Shown here: piece after piece, positions 54,138-64,000 of the stretch
Numbering within the stretch: the first letter of the stretch is position 1
Layout: each line of letters begins with the position of its first letter
Source: Morinoia aosen
Taxonomy: Eukaryota > Arthropoda > Malacostraca > Amphipoda > Talitridae
DNA: 64,000 nt
Direction of reading: 5' to 3'
Assembly (NCBI GenBank): GCA_030386875.1
Contig: CM059567.1
Span: 79,973,130 to 80,037,129, forward strand
The notes under the pieces: generated by a model
The model's database searches: none
What the model was told of the DNA's origin: nothing
Seen by the model: the letters and a program-made list of their open reading frames with translations, nothing else
Program-made: the position numbers and the translations under genes

Positions 54138-54210
54138 AGAGCCTACAGGGATTTGAACCCCAACCTTTCACTCATTCAGAGTGAACGCTCTTCCGTTAAG
54201 CTATAAGCTC
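54138..54210 (-). tRNA. tRNA or tRNA-derived gene
   Basis: Minus strand, 73 nt. The acceptor stem GAGCTTA/TAGGCTC pairs at all seven positions, the D stem GCTT/GAGC pairs, the T arm TGGGG-TTCAAAT-CCCTG pairs with wobbles, and the A box TAGCTTAACGG and B box GGTTCAAATCC are present. A T4 run follows. The anticodon arm (TTCACTC TGAAT GAGTGAA) is a perfect 7-bp hairpin; depending on register the anticodon would be CTG (Gln) or GAA (Phe), and one extra base near position 26 makes the assignment uncertain. Confidence 0.65.
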
Positions 54211-54727
54211 CATGACATTCATTGCGCAAGTAACATTTTTGTAATAATTTGCAAATAATTAAATTGCACTGATAATTTATAGCACACTGCAAACATATTA
54301 TTCAAACTTACCTCAAATGCTATCAATGCATCCGATACTGGCTGAACATGAAACTCTGAAGAACTTGGTGTATGTTGTATTCCAGCAGCCACCGAGTCCG
54401 TGGGACCAGATATGCGAATTGACTGGGGATCAACTGAAAGACGAAAAATACTTCAGAAAAGTATGGATTGATAAATGTACTATGTACATGGAAATACAAA
54501 TATGTTGAGAATAGTCCCAACAAATTCAAGGAGCATTTCCACCAACTCCTTAGGCAAAGGAATTGTTTATGTCCAATGCCATGAGGCCTCCTTGATGGTT
54601 GGTCGCTGACCCTTTGGCCGGAGGTTTCACCGTGGCAGAGGCAATAAAGTTGCTCATTAATGGCTCTACCACAGTCCTAGTATAACCGCATTCATATGCA
54701 CAAACACATGCTTCTTTTGATATCTAT

Positions 54728-55215
54728 AAATCTATTTAGACCACTACTTCCAACTGACTAAAACTAAAGTTCAGTGAAAAATTTTACAACTTGAGATTAG
54801 TTCATATAATACGTCTCTATTCAATATAACTTCCTTTCATAACTTTAAATCTATTTAAACTGTTGCTTTCGGTTGACTAAAACTAAATTTCTGTGAAAAA
54901 CTTCACAACTTAAGATTAGGTTCATATAATACGCCTCTATTCAATATATCTTCCTTTGATATCATTAAATCTATTTAAACTGTTACATTCCGTTGACTAA
55001 AACTAAAGTTCAGTGAAAAACTTCACAACTTAAGATTGAGTTCATATAATACGTCTCTATTCAATATAACTTCCTCTTATACCTGTAAATCTATTTAAAC
55101 CGTGGCTTTCCCTTGACTGAAAATAAAATTCACTGAAACACCTTCACGACTTGAAATTTAGTTCATAAAATAATTTGCTACCCATTACAACTTCCTTCCT
55201 TTCCATTGAGTAATC
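54728..55215. repeat. 120-bp tandem repeat, four units
   Basis: Units begin AAATCTATTTA at 54728, 54847, 54967 and 55087 and share TTGACTAAAACTAAA and TTCATATAATACGTCTC. The last unit is the most diverged. Confidence 0.9.
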
Positions 55216-55223
55216 TAAATAAT

Positions 55224-57110
55224 TCATTGCGAAAGAATATTAGCCTTAAAATCAGCTTCATCTAAACTAGCTATCGACTCGCAGGCTACTCGAGGAATTT
55301 CCCCGCTTTCACAGTACTTTTTTCTTCCGGCAATCCGATCTTTAGCATATGTTAGGTTCAGTGCAATTATCTTGTTTACTTCCGATGCATGTGCAGTTTT
55401 GCCGGCTGGTGACCTCAAAGCAGCTTCTGCAAAAACCAACCAGTGGAAATGCTCATTCAATGTAGTTCAAATGAGCTATATTCAATAAACACAGAAAATG
55501 AGGTGAATATTTCAAATTTCTTATTCTCCTTCAAAATATGGTATAACTTTTAAATTTTTTATTGTAAAAAAACAAGCACTCCGTTAGATTCAGCGAGTCG
55601 TTTTACATCCAAAAACACTCAATTTGAAATTTTTTATCATACGTAGAAAAAAGGCCCGAGTTCAAAAAGCATTGGAACTGAAAATCTAGAGATTTGTACG
55701 CATCATATCAAGAAAATTCAAATGTAAAACAAATAAATAAAAACAATTTTAGAAAATTCAAATATGTTCTTACCCTTCATATAAATTTCATTTATGTGCT
55801 TGCAATAGTAATCACACAAGTAAGTTGGCAGAGGTGAACCATGCTGTTTTTTTTTAATAAAAACATGTATTTTTTTTACAAAAAATCATGACTAATAAAC
55901 ATTGCTATTAATAAATTTTATGGGACCAAAAAATCATGCCATTTTTCTAAAACATGTTTTTCTGCAAAAAATCATGATTAAAATCATGGATATTAACATA
56001 TTTTATGTGACCAAAAAAAAACAGACATACTTAACAAAATTTGAGTGTGTGCAAAAAAAAAACATTAAAAACATGTTTTTTTTGCAAAAAAACTGCCATC
56101 AAATGAAACCGTTTTTTTGCATCACTAGATACTCCTCAACTGAAAACAGAAACACGCAGGCAGCATTTTTTACACTCTGTTTTGTACAGTAGAACTTCAT
56201 ACACATCATTCAAAAGAATTGATGCATTAAAATCTAGTCGCTAAACAGAAGCAATGCACAATGAAAGGTACGTACCACGTATGCAGGAGCAGAGCTTCAA
56301 CCCTATGAACTGCCGTTTTGTTCCTTTACCATGCATGGAGAACTGGACTGCTACTTCATTCTTTAAAACTTTCTTCATAATTTGATGCACAGTTGAATTC
56401 ATACCTGCACCACTAAAGTTTGCCGGCATGCTAATTAAGCTCTGTTTCTGAACATCATCATTCAGAATTGCTTCAAAATCTTCTACATTCTTCATTGGTT
56501 CAAGTGGTAATTGAGGAATTGTGTTTGGGGCAGTGATAGGAGTAACGTTTGCTTTATGTACTCTTTTCAGTAATTTTATTTCTTCTTTAAGGTCAAGAAT
56601 GCTCTTGTGTAATTTTCCATGGGCTTCCACTTGTTTATCAAAACACTTTTCAAGTTCCTTCACAATTTGTGTTTTACTGCCTTTCAATTCTTCATCAAAG
56701 AAAGCTTACATTTCAGTAACATTTAATTTAGCTTCTTTTTTAGAAGGTCTAAACTGTTCTCTTTTTCTGATTTTTTGGGGAGGCTGGGGCCCTTCATCGT
56801 CACTACTGGTGTCACTGCAAGCACTAATTGCACTTTCAAGAAGTTCACCACCACTGTAAGGTTCTGTAGCACTTTGGTCTGAAGCCTCTTTTGATTTCTG
56901 TTTACATTCTTTGTAAGTAGATGCCGCTGAAATAACTCAGCGCTTAATACAGCACCACTCATTTGATGGTGGTTTACATTTTTTAATTATTTTGGATATT
57001 TTATCCCTGGATTTGTTTTCAGGCCAACGACAATACTGTTCATTATCGTGTTTTTGAAGCCAAGAAGTTGGAACACCTTCTACAGTGTTTTCCTTCTCAA
57101 AGTACACCAT
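55224..57110 (-). pseudogene. DUF4806-family gene, probably inactive
   Basis: ATG at 57108-57110 opens MVYFEKENTVEGVPTSWL and YCRWPENKSR, the typical first exon of insect DUF4806 proteins. The frame continues in pieces to a coiled-coil block (56241-56687: KELEKCFDKQVEAHGKLHK) and the DUF4806 signature (PMKNVEDFEAIL, then HQIMKKVLKNEVAVQFSM and KLCSC). In-frame stops occur near 56937 (TGA) and 56704 (TAA). A further segment 55224-55460 (KDRIAGRKKYCESGE) may be a 3' exon. The function of the family is unknown. Confidence 0.55.
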
Positions 57111-57119
57111 TGAATATAT

Positions 57120-59020
57120 TTTGAAGATTCTAAGATATCAATTAAGTCCAGCTGTCTTTGAATAAAAATTGAACAAAAAAATTCACATGACCCACAAACT
57201 GCAGTGTGAATGAAATTATTACATAAATTAATGCCAGGAATATGGGAACCTAACTAATGCACAAAATAAACACAAGAACATAAGCTTAAAATTAACAAAG
57301 CACATAAAAGACTAAAACATAGACATCAACATTCATAGAAGAAGAAGTACAATATACCTTTTTTTGAAGGGTAGGATCAAACATTTTCAATAGATGATGT
57401 TTCTTTTGATAATTTTGGTTTCAGAACTTTTGCTAACAATAAAAACATCAAAGAGTGAGGAAGAAGTTAGACATTTGGCAGCAGGTTTTGGATATTTGGA
57501 TATTTGGCAGCCATAACTCTCGACAGAAGAATGTGTCATGTGAAATATTGTTAGCATCACCGTAGAGTTTCATTGTGGTGTTTGGAAAATGGATGAGTTG
57601 AATTCTCTCCACTCACTTTCTTAAAACTGGCTCAACGTGACGCACAGGAGAGAATTCTTTCTTTTTTAGAACTATTGGAAATCCTCCACAAAAAACTACA
57701 GAAACTTAATTTTCGAATAAATGCGTTATACCACTTTTATTGCTTAGTCTCTTTAACATTAAAGAGACATCACTGCGATAGTATAGAAGTCAGTGGAATA
57801 TTTTGGTGAAAAGTACATAGTACCTTAGCCACCCCTCAACTCAGTGACTATGCCAATCCTTTCTAGTTTAATTATCCCTAAAATTCCATCAAGTCACTCA
57901 AGTGTTCCGTCTTCAACTCGGTGTATCAACCTTACGCACCTCAATAGTAGAAAATGTAAGATTGGCATCATAGCATGCGTATAACTATAGATCACAAGCC
58001 ATCGACTCACAGGGCGTCTACCTCGAGTAGACATAAGGCACGATCTTCAAACAGTTGCCCTAGCGACACCATGGTGCCGATAGCATCCAAAGATCCTACC
58101 AGTACATTGAAAACTAAATATCCAAATCACTTTACATGACCCCCAATTTTTTTTTTTAAATTTGAGTTCATAACTATTTTGGGAAAGCGTCTAATAAACT
58201 TATGTGTACCTAGTACATTATTTCATCGCTACTTATGCATAATGTTTTTCAATCTTTATGTCCTCAGATTGGACAGTTCTCTAGTTGTTTACTTGAAAGA
58301 AGAGAACATGATCAGCTCAGCAGCACTTTTTCTTTTAGCACAACGTGATCGCTACGATCGTTGAACACTTACGCTTGCTGAATTGGTGAAATAACCGTTG
58401 AAGAGTGGGTGAAAACATCGATCCTGTGTTGAGGCTTGTAGGACCGGGCACCTTACCCACGTAGGTTATGCGGAGAAAAATTCAGGATCTCTTGTTATGA
58501 TTGACAGTTACTGTCAGCATTGACTATCGAAGTCGACCCTCGACCAGCTTCATTTTCATTTTTGAACACTTCATCGTCGGCCGCACCTGTGCGACAGCCA
58601 AAATTAACAAAAGATACTACGGTATGAAAAACTTGATTGCACTAAATTTGTGGATTTAGAAAGGTATGATATTAATATTCGAAATCTTCTAATGGAATTT
58701 CGCACTAAAATTTCTACAAGGTCATTGCTCGAACAACTAATGATCGCCAAGCTCTTAGACATTGTTGAAAAGAAAAAATGCTTCTATCAGAGCCTGTAGA
58801 TCACTTAGCGTCCACCTCACCAGCTCCATTGCATTTCTCTGCCCCACCAGCCTGAGCTTGGAGGTAAGCTTGACGTTGAGCAGGAACTTAAGCGTTGATA
58901 ATTACAAAGTTTACAAGGACGCTAACTGTCAGGTAGTAATATCACACCGTTGATGATGAGCTCCGCAATGAAATAAGGGTCAATAACACCTGAACGCTGA
59001 AACAAGCGTCAATAATGCAG
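57120..59020. other. No gene recognised
   Basis: No convincing coding sequence. Minus-strand fragments near 58760-58870 (FLLNVKLTSKLRLVGQ) may relate to the secreted-protein locus at 59025 but I cannot join them. Confidence 0.4.
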
Positions 59021-59024
59021 CGTT

Positions 59025-59380
59025 TCAAGCAATAAGCTGTACCCCATCGGTGACGCCAAGAACGCTTTTGGTAATAATGAGTTGTGCAAAATCAGTTAGA
59101 TAACTACGGCTTCGAACGACATCCTGAAAAACAGTAGTAACATGAGCAATATCCTGATCAATAACTTGTGCCAATTGAACCCCAACACTGATGGCAGCGT
59201 TGCTTTGGAGACCAACAGCGCCGAGATCGGGTCCAAGAAGGGGTGAAGAAAACCTTTCATTTGCCCCAGCCGAGCAGACCACCTCCACAGCCCAGCAGAC
59301 CGCCTTCTCCGCCTCTGAGGATGGGCCGAGAAAACTACTAACGAGACCATAACCGCGTAGAGAACTTTCAAGCAGAACAT
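59025..59380 (-). pseudogene. Small secreted-protein locus, frame uncertain
   Basis: ATG at about 59380 opens a good signal peptide (MFCLKVLYAVMVSLVVFS). In the same frame the next residues are low-complexity Arg/Trp-rich, while another frame gives a plausible mature protein (59025-59288: SPLLGPDLGAVGLQSNAAIS, then VGVQLAQVIDQDIAHVTTVF and a stop). A frameshift in the GGCGG-rich stretch near 59290-59310, or an unrecognised intron, would connect them. I do not recognise the family. Confidence 0.4.
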
Positions 59381-59399
59381 CACTTTGTCCACCCAGTAG

Positions 59400-61480
59400 C
59401 CTGTGTCCTCTTTTATCGAAGGACAGAATTAGAAAAGCACGCCAATTTTTTTGTAATTCAACTTTAATCGATTCACATGTAAGAAGGCATAAAATTCACA
59501 AAACTTCAAATCAGAATTCAGTAATACTTAATAAGAAACGCACCTTGGAAGTGCAGCAAAAGCTGATAGAGCAGCTCTTCATACACACTCCATTCAAAGC
59601 AATCTGAGAGATCCAAGTGGGGGGTGCTTGTGCCAAAGGATTGGGTAAGAAATGAACAAACTTGACTTTTGCGCCAGATAGCGACAACTTCGAATGCTAC
59701 GGATAACTTTGACGCTACTCACATTCCGACATATTCGGCAAGGTATGATCTTTGTCGAGAACTACTTCCAGCTAAATTACTTCTTTTGAACATTAAAGAT
59801 CTGGATAACTTTGTATGTCATATTTCTCTGCCGCAATAATTGTTCGAAAGTTCTAAAACAACATGAGTGTTTACAAAAATTTTTATATTGCTATAAAAAA
59901 TAATGCTTGAGTAACAGTACTAAAAGTCAGCAAAAACGTTCAATCACGTTCTCTCATCACGTTATTGCGTTGAAATTTTCATAATTATGAGAACCACCAT
60001 TTGTTAGAAATGCGTGCACTCGCTAGAGCCCTTGTGTGAGCTACTTTACTTTGTAAGTGTAAAGACACGAGTGAATACTGAATGGATTTATATTCAAATG
60101 ATTTCACAAAGTTAACAATTACTCCTATGTTATTTAGATTTCCTAAAAAAACACCACGCGAACTCAATGAAAAAGATAGATACATGCTGTCAGAATACAT
60201 GCAACGTCAACAGTTTAGATGTCATCAACCCTGTACAAATGTCACAGAATAATTTTGCTATCAGAAATTTAAAAAATTTACAGGTTATTAAAGTGAAGAT
60301 TCGTCAAATGCACCCAAAGTGATAAACAGAAAATTTCAAGTAATTTTGATGCGTAATATCATGAGTGGTGAGAAGCCCGAAAGTAGTGAAAATCCTCCTC
60401 ACTTTCGCAAGGCGGAACAATTGATGCCACAGGTCGCATTGGAGTACTGCCACCGTACTGGTAACGTTCATTGAGTGTTCGATTGTTGGAGTACGAGCCA
60501 AAACGTCAAACGTATGTCAGCACGACTCCACATTCTTATAAAGTTTTGAAAACAAACAATGGTTGTTAGACAATCTCTGAGGTCATTTAACACCCAACAT
60601 GCGGCCTCCAAAAGTACCAGATTCAGAAAAAGCCCGAAGGATTATAACGCGTTGAGGCCACGTGTTTGAGAGACTTCTCGCTACGCTCATTACACCATCG
60701 TTTCCCTTAGGCCAGCCTAGTGCATGTGACTTCTGCAATGAATTGGGATCACAAAGTGTTGACGGCTTCGTTACGTCTCTGAAGTCGCAAAATTTGCGAA
60801 CAATGCAGCTATTTACCCAGATGTTTTTGAAACATTTGTAGTAATATTATGCACACATCCCGGGGTTTCATTGTGTATAAAACTGCACTGAAATGACTAA
60901 TGAACTCTGTACGCACGTTAGACCCGTTCATACCTGTGATGTACGAGGCCTGCATAAAATTATCTAAACTTAGCCTTGAAAACTTAGCCATATTGCTTAT
61001 GTGACCGGGTCAGGACCCTAGTCCATTCAGTGTAAGCCCTTTGTGTCAGCGCCGACTCAATCTATTCATCCTTCACTGCAGAAAAAACTTCTTGCTGCTT
61101 TCATTAATTGCAGTTATTTTTGCAACTGCTTTTTGTATTAACTTTTCACTCATTTCAAAATGGAAACCTTCTCCGAATATTGGAGCTACAGATAAAAGCA
61201 AAGAAAATTGTCTGAAAAATAGGTAAGCTGACGAATGCCTTGAATTCACTGTTTCACCTAGAAATTCTAAATCTAAGGCGGTGAATCAAAACCTGACTGC
61301 TGCATCATGACAATGTTGCAAGTCATTCGACTCTATTGATCAGTATGAATCAATCATCGCCGTTCTTACATTACACCAGTTTTGTGAGGAAATTTCCTGG
61401 CGTTCGTCTTGTAGCAGTTTCATTTCAAGCAATGAAGCATTTTTCAAGCAATGAAGCAATGAAAGCAGGGTTGCGAAGTT
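59400..61480. other. No gene recognised
   Basis: Several 60-70-codon frames without family features. Confidence 0.5.
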
Positions 61481-61595
61481 GGAGTCGCCGGAGTCGCATG
61501 TTTTAGGGTGGAGTCGGAGTCGCTTTTCCGAATGTGGTGGAGTCGGAGTCGGAGTCGTTCATTCGGATGTGGTGGAGTCGAGGTTGGAGTCGCTA
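61481..61595. repeat. GGAGTC-type simple repeat cluster
   Basis: About ten GGAGTCG units, single or in runs of up to three, separated by a repeated TTCGGATGTGGT-like spacer. Confidence 0.85.
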
Positions 61596-62144
61596 TTTTT
61601 TGGCGTCTTCGATTCTAATTTTTGCCAAAAATTCTTTATGATTGTTTAAAACCTAAAGTAAATCAAACAAAATTAAAAATATTTTACTGAAAAGCAAAAA
61701 ATACGCAATGTTTTCATTGATTATTTTGTTCGAGGTTCGAAACAGCCTATTTATACCTATCACCTAATACGGTCAGTGGTCATTGATGTCTAGTCATTGT
61801 GGGTTCGCACCCATATATGTATGTGATACCTACGAGTGCGAACTATAATTTCCGCACTGGAGCAATAATGCATACATTACAGTGCATAACCGGAAGAGTT
61901 ATTGAAAGCATCGCAAATTCATTCTGATTGTTTCTGTTTCTCTCATTCCCCCTTCAAGTAATACATAGGATCTAAAAAACTAGTAGTTAATGAGTTGTAA
62001 GTTACTTGCAGAACAGCTCAGCTGATGTAATACATTATACTCACATAAAGAGTGGTAACTGTACGCTCCTACTGTGTCTGTATTCTATACCATTGGTTCC
62101 TTATAACGATATTTTCTAGTCTTTCTTTTGGTTATGCTTTGGTG

Positions 62145-62300
62145 TATTGATCGATAATGACTAGTCTTTGCATTAACCAAAAGTTATGATGTAAACATAA
62201 ATATTTCTAGTCTTTAGGTTGTGATATATTGATAATGACTAGTCTTTGCCAAAACCTGAAGCTATGGTCTGATAAATAAAGAGTTCTAGTTTTCAGGTTA
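62145..62300. repeat. Two-copy direct repeat of about 79 bp
   Basis: GATAATGACTAGTCTTTGC recurs at about 62152 and 62231, followed in both by AAAAC(C/A)-like and TTCTAGT(C/T)TT strings. Confidence 0.6.
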
Positions 62301-62309
62301 CGTAATCGC

Positions 62310-64000
62310 TACTGATAATGAAAATTCAATTATCTTATTTTGATGTTAATAACTGTAATATCAGTTGATTTTTTTCAGCTATCAGTAGTACCTATGTAAT
62401 TGAAATTTATTTCTTTGGTTTGTTTGCTTCCTTTTCTTAAGGTGAAGTCAACATGTATTAATGATGAAAATTTCTGCTCATTTCTTAAGTTATTCTTTGA
62501 ATTTCGTTTGGTTCTTCATGAGTTCTATTTTATTTTACAATGCTATTTTCCTGTTTAATTGTTATCTTGTTATCACTCCCCAGTTCCTAAGTAAGCAAAT
62601 GCAGAAATGGAGATTTATATAATTATGTTTTCACAATTTGAAAAACTGAAATAGTGTCTGTTTCTCAGCATTATATAATTAATGACTTTAAAAAAAGTTT
62701 TGGAAATGTTGTAAGGTAATCAATATCGGTATTGGGAAACATGAAAAAATAAAATACAATGAGAAAGAGCTGCAGGAAGAAAAATCACAACACTAGCAAA
62801 TACTTCACTTAGTCACACACATAGTGGAACTGAAAACAATGCACTATCTCTGCTGCAATGATTGTTGAATTTATGCGATAGAACAAATTTTTTTGCTGAA
62901 AACATACCAAATTTCACCAAAATTACAAAATGAAAAGAACGTGGGCGTTTATTAAAGAAAGTGCCAAATACACAGTAAAAAGTCAGACGGGAATAAAAGA
63001 CAGTATCATATTACACACAAAGAAGCTAATAGTGACTTTTATTTGTAAATAGAACGTTCCGAAAACGTCACACCCCTAAGACGAAAGCAGAACAACTTTT
63101 ACCTACCATAGCCGAGATATAAAATATCGTTGAACAATAATATGTCACCTTTTCTGCATTGTTACCCCGCAAAGTGAAGGTACAGAGAAGAAAAGGCGGT
63201 GTGCAAATCTGGCCTACCTTATTTCCATGTAAGTATGTTATATCATAATTTTGGGGATTTTGATCATAGTGATTGAATCAACTATTGTAATTTCATTGAA
63301 TTGGAGCATACTTAGGGATAGAAAAACCCTCGATACTTATAACTATGCTTATCAGGGTATGCACTGCCTACTTAGCCTACTCAGAAGACACCTGTCAGTA
63401 AGATATATGTAACGGTGCACACGACCTGTCATAAATGACGGGATTCGATGTTGTCGTTATACAAATCTTCCACATGGGGATGACAAATAAATAAATCCAT
63501 CCTAATAGTAGCCACAATTAAAATATTCCTGTGCTTGTGCACTGATGAAACTCGTATCACAGATACGATCATTAAGCATCCTTTCAGAGTGTGCAAGGGA
63601 CAGACCAACTAACCAACACGGACCAACCAATTTTATTGGTTCAATACTGAGCTGAACATTGTAATAACATAGAAGTTATGCTTAGAAAATACCCAAATCT
63701 ACTCATTCTTTTATTTGTTTAAGGAGACACTTTGCATTTTATTTGATAAGTATAATCAACATTATACAGGGTGTTTTTTTGTGCCGACAAATTTCAATCA
63801 TAGGTACAAAAACTCAAAACAACTCGATTTTAACGAATGATAAAATGCCAAAACTCATCAGTTTTCAAGTTATAAGGACTTGAATAAACTTTAAAACTCA
63901 AAGTAGGATGCCACGTGCGCGCCAATGTTAGCGCTAGTTTTGTTAGTTCCGACACCACTACAACAGTTTTTTGTTATTCTTACAACAAAACCTACAAGCA
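62310..64000. other. No gene recognised; possible transposon end near 63770
   Basis: ATTATACAGGGTGTTTTTTT at about 63761-63780 has the look of a transposon terminus (TACAGGGTGT ends occur in several arthropod families), but its partner would lie beyond the window. Confidence 0.35.

Noticed and set aside
56521..56859. 112-codon plus-strand frame
   Set aside because: Antisense shadow of the DUF4806 gene.
63390..63500. Possible retroelement 3' tail (ACAAATAAATAAATCC)
   Set aside because: A short A/T-rich tail alone is not enough; no body or target duplication identified.

Overview
This window is eukaryotic nuclear DNA that is almost entirely mobile-element sequence. The families point to an arthropod, most likely an insect: a Polinton/Maverick, hAT, PIF/Harbinger, Tc1/mariner and piggyBac-type DNA transposons, a Penelope-like element, a non-LTR retrotransposon, an LTR retroelement and a DUF4806-family gene. 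I cannot name the species. No host gene is demonstrably intact; a DUF4806 gene and a small secreted-protein locus are the only host-like coding regions.

Layout. 1-4300: a minus-strand RNase-H-fold transposase-like gene that runs off the left edge, with its 5' portion tandemly duplicated in 1371-bp units and followed by an inverted copy of its upstream region. 5864-8844: a dead hAT element (copy A). 8871-13971: an LTR element without recognisable gag/pol, with 1.94-kb LTRs and a 4-bp target duplication. 14098-31218: a second hAT (copy B, 8-bp target duplication CTTATTAC), split by a complete Polinton.

The Polinton (14442-28616, 14,175 bp, 205-bp terminal inverted repeats, 6-bp target duplication AATGTT) is the centrepiece. 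It landed inside the sequence encoding the C-terminal dimerisation domain of the hAT transposase. On the minus strand, tightly packed, it carries protein-primed DNA polymerase B (broken), a parvovirus-like phospholipase A2 protein (one stop), integrase with chromodomain (broken), a DUF8207-like protein (intact), minor capsid (broken), major capsid (intact), a small DUF5679-like hydrophobic protein (intact), adenain-type protease (no ATG), a coiled-coil protein (two stops) and a fibre-like protein (frameshift). On the plus strand it has a small coiled-coil ORF and an intact packaging ATPase. Most genes start directly at a T-rich/A-run motif ending in AAAAAATG. Between the left inverted repeat and the fibre gene lie two tRNA-like Pol III units and a diverged second copy of the inverted repeat.

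31.2-64 kb: a mosaic of older insertions. These are a Harbinger copy split by a non-LTR retrotransposon (35-37.8 kb), a Tc1 remnant (39 kb), a mariner fragment (40 kb), a 580-bp mariner deletion derivative (45.7 kb), a 584-bp piggyBac-type MITE flanked by TTAA (48.2 kb), a 5'-truncated Penelope-like element with GIY-YIG endonuclease and a hammerhead-like core (49.7-50.9 kb), a 1246-bp Harbinger derivative inside a minisatellite (52-53.3 kb), a tRNA-like gene (54.1 kb), several minisatellites, and the DUF4806 pseudogene (55-57 kb). The remainder shows nothing I can assign.
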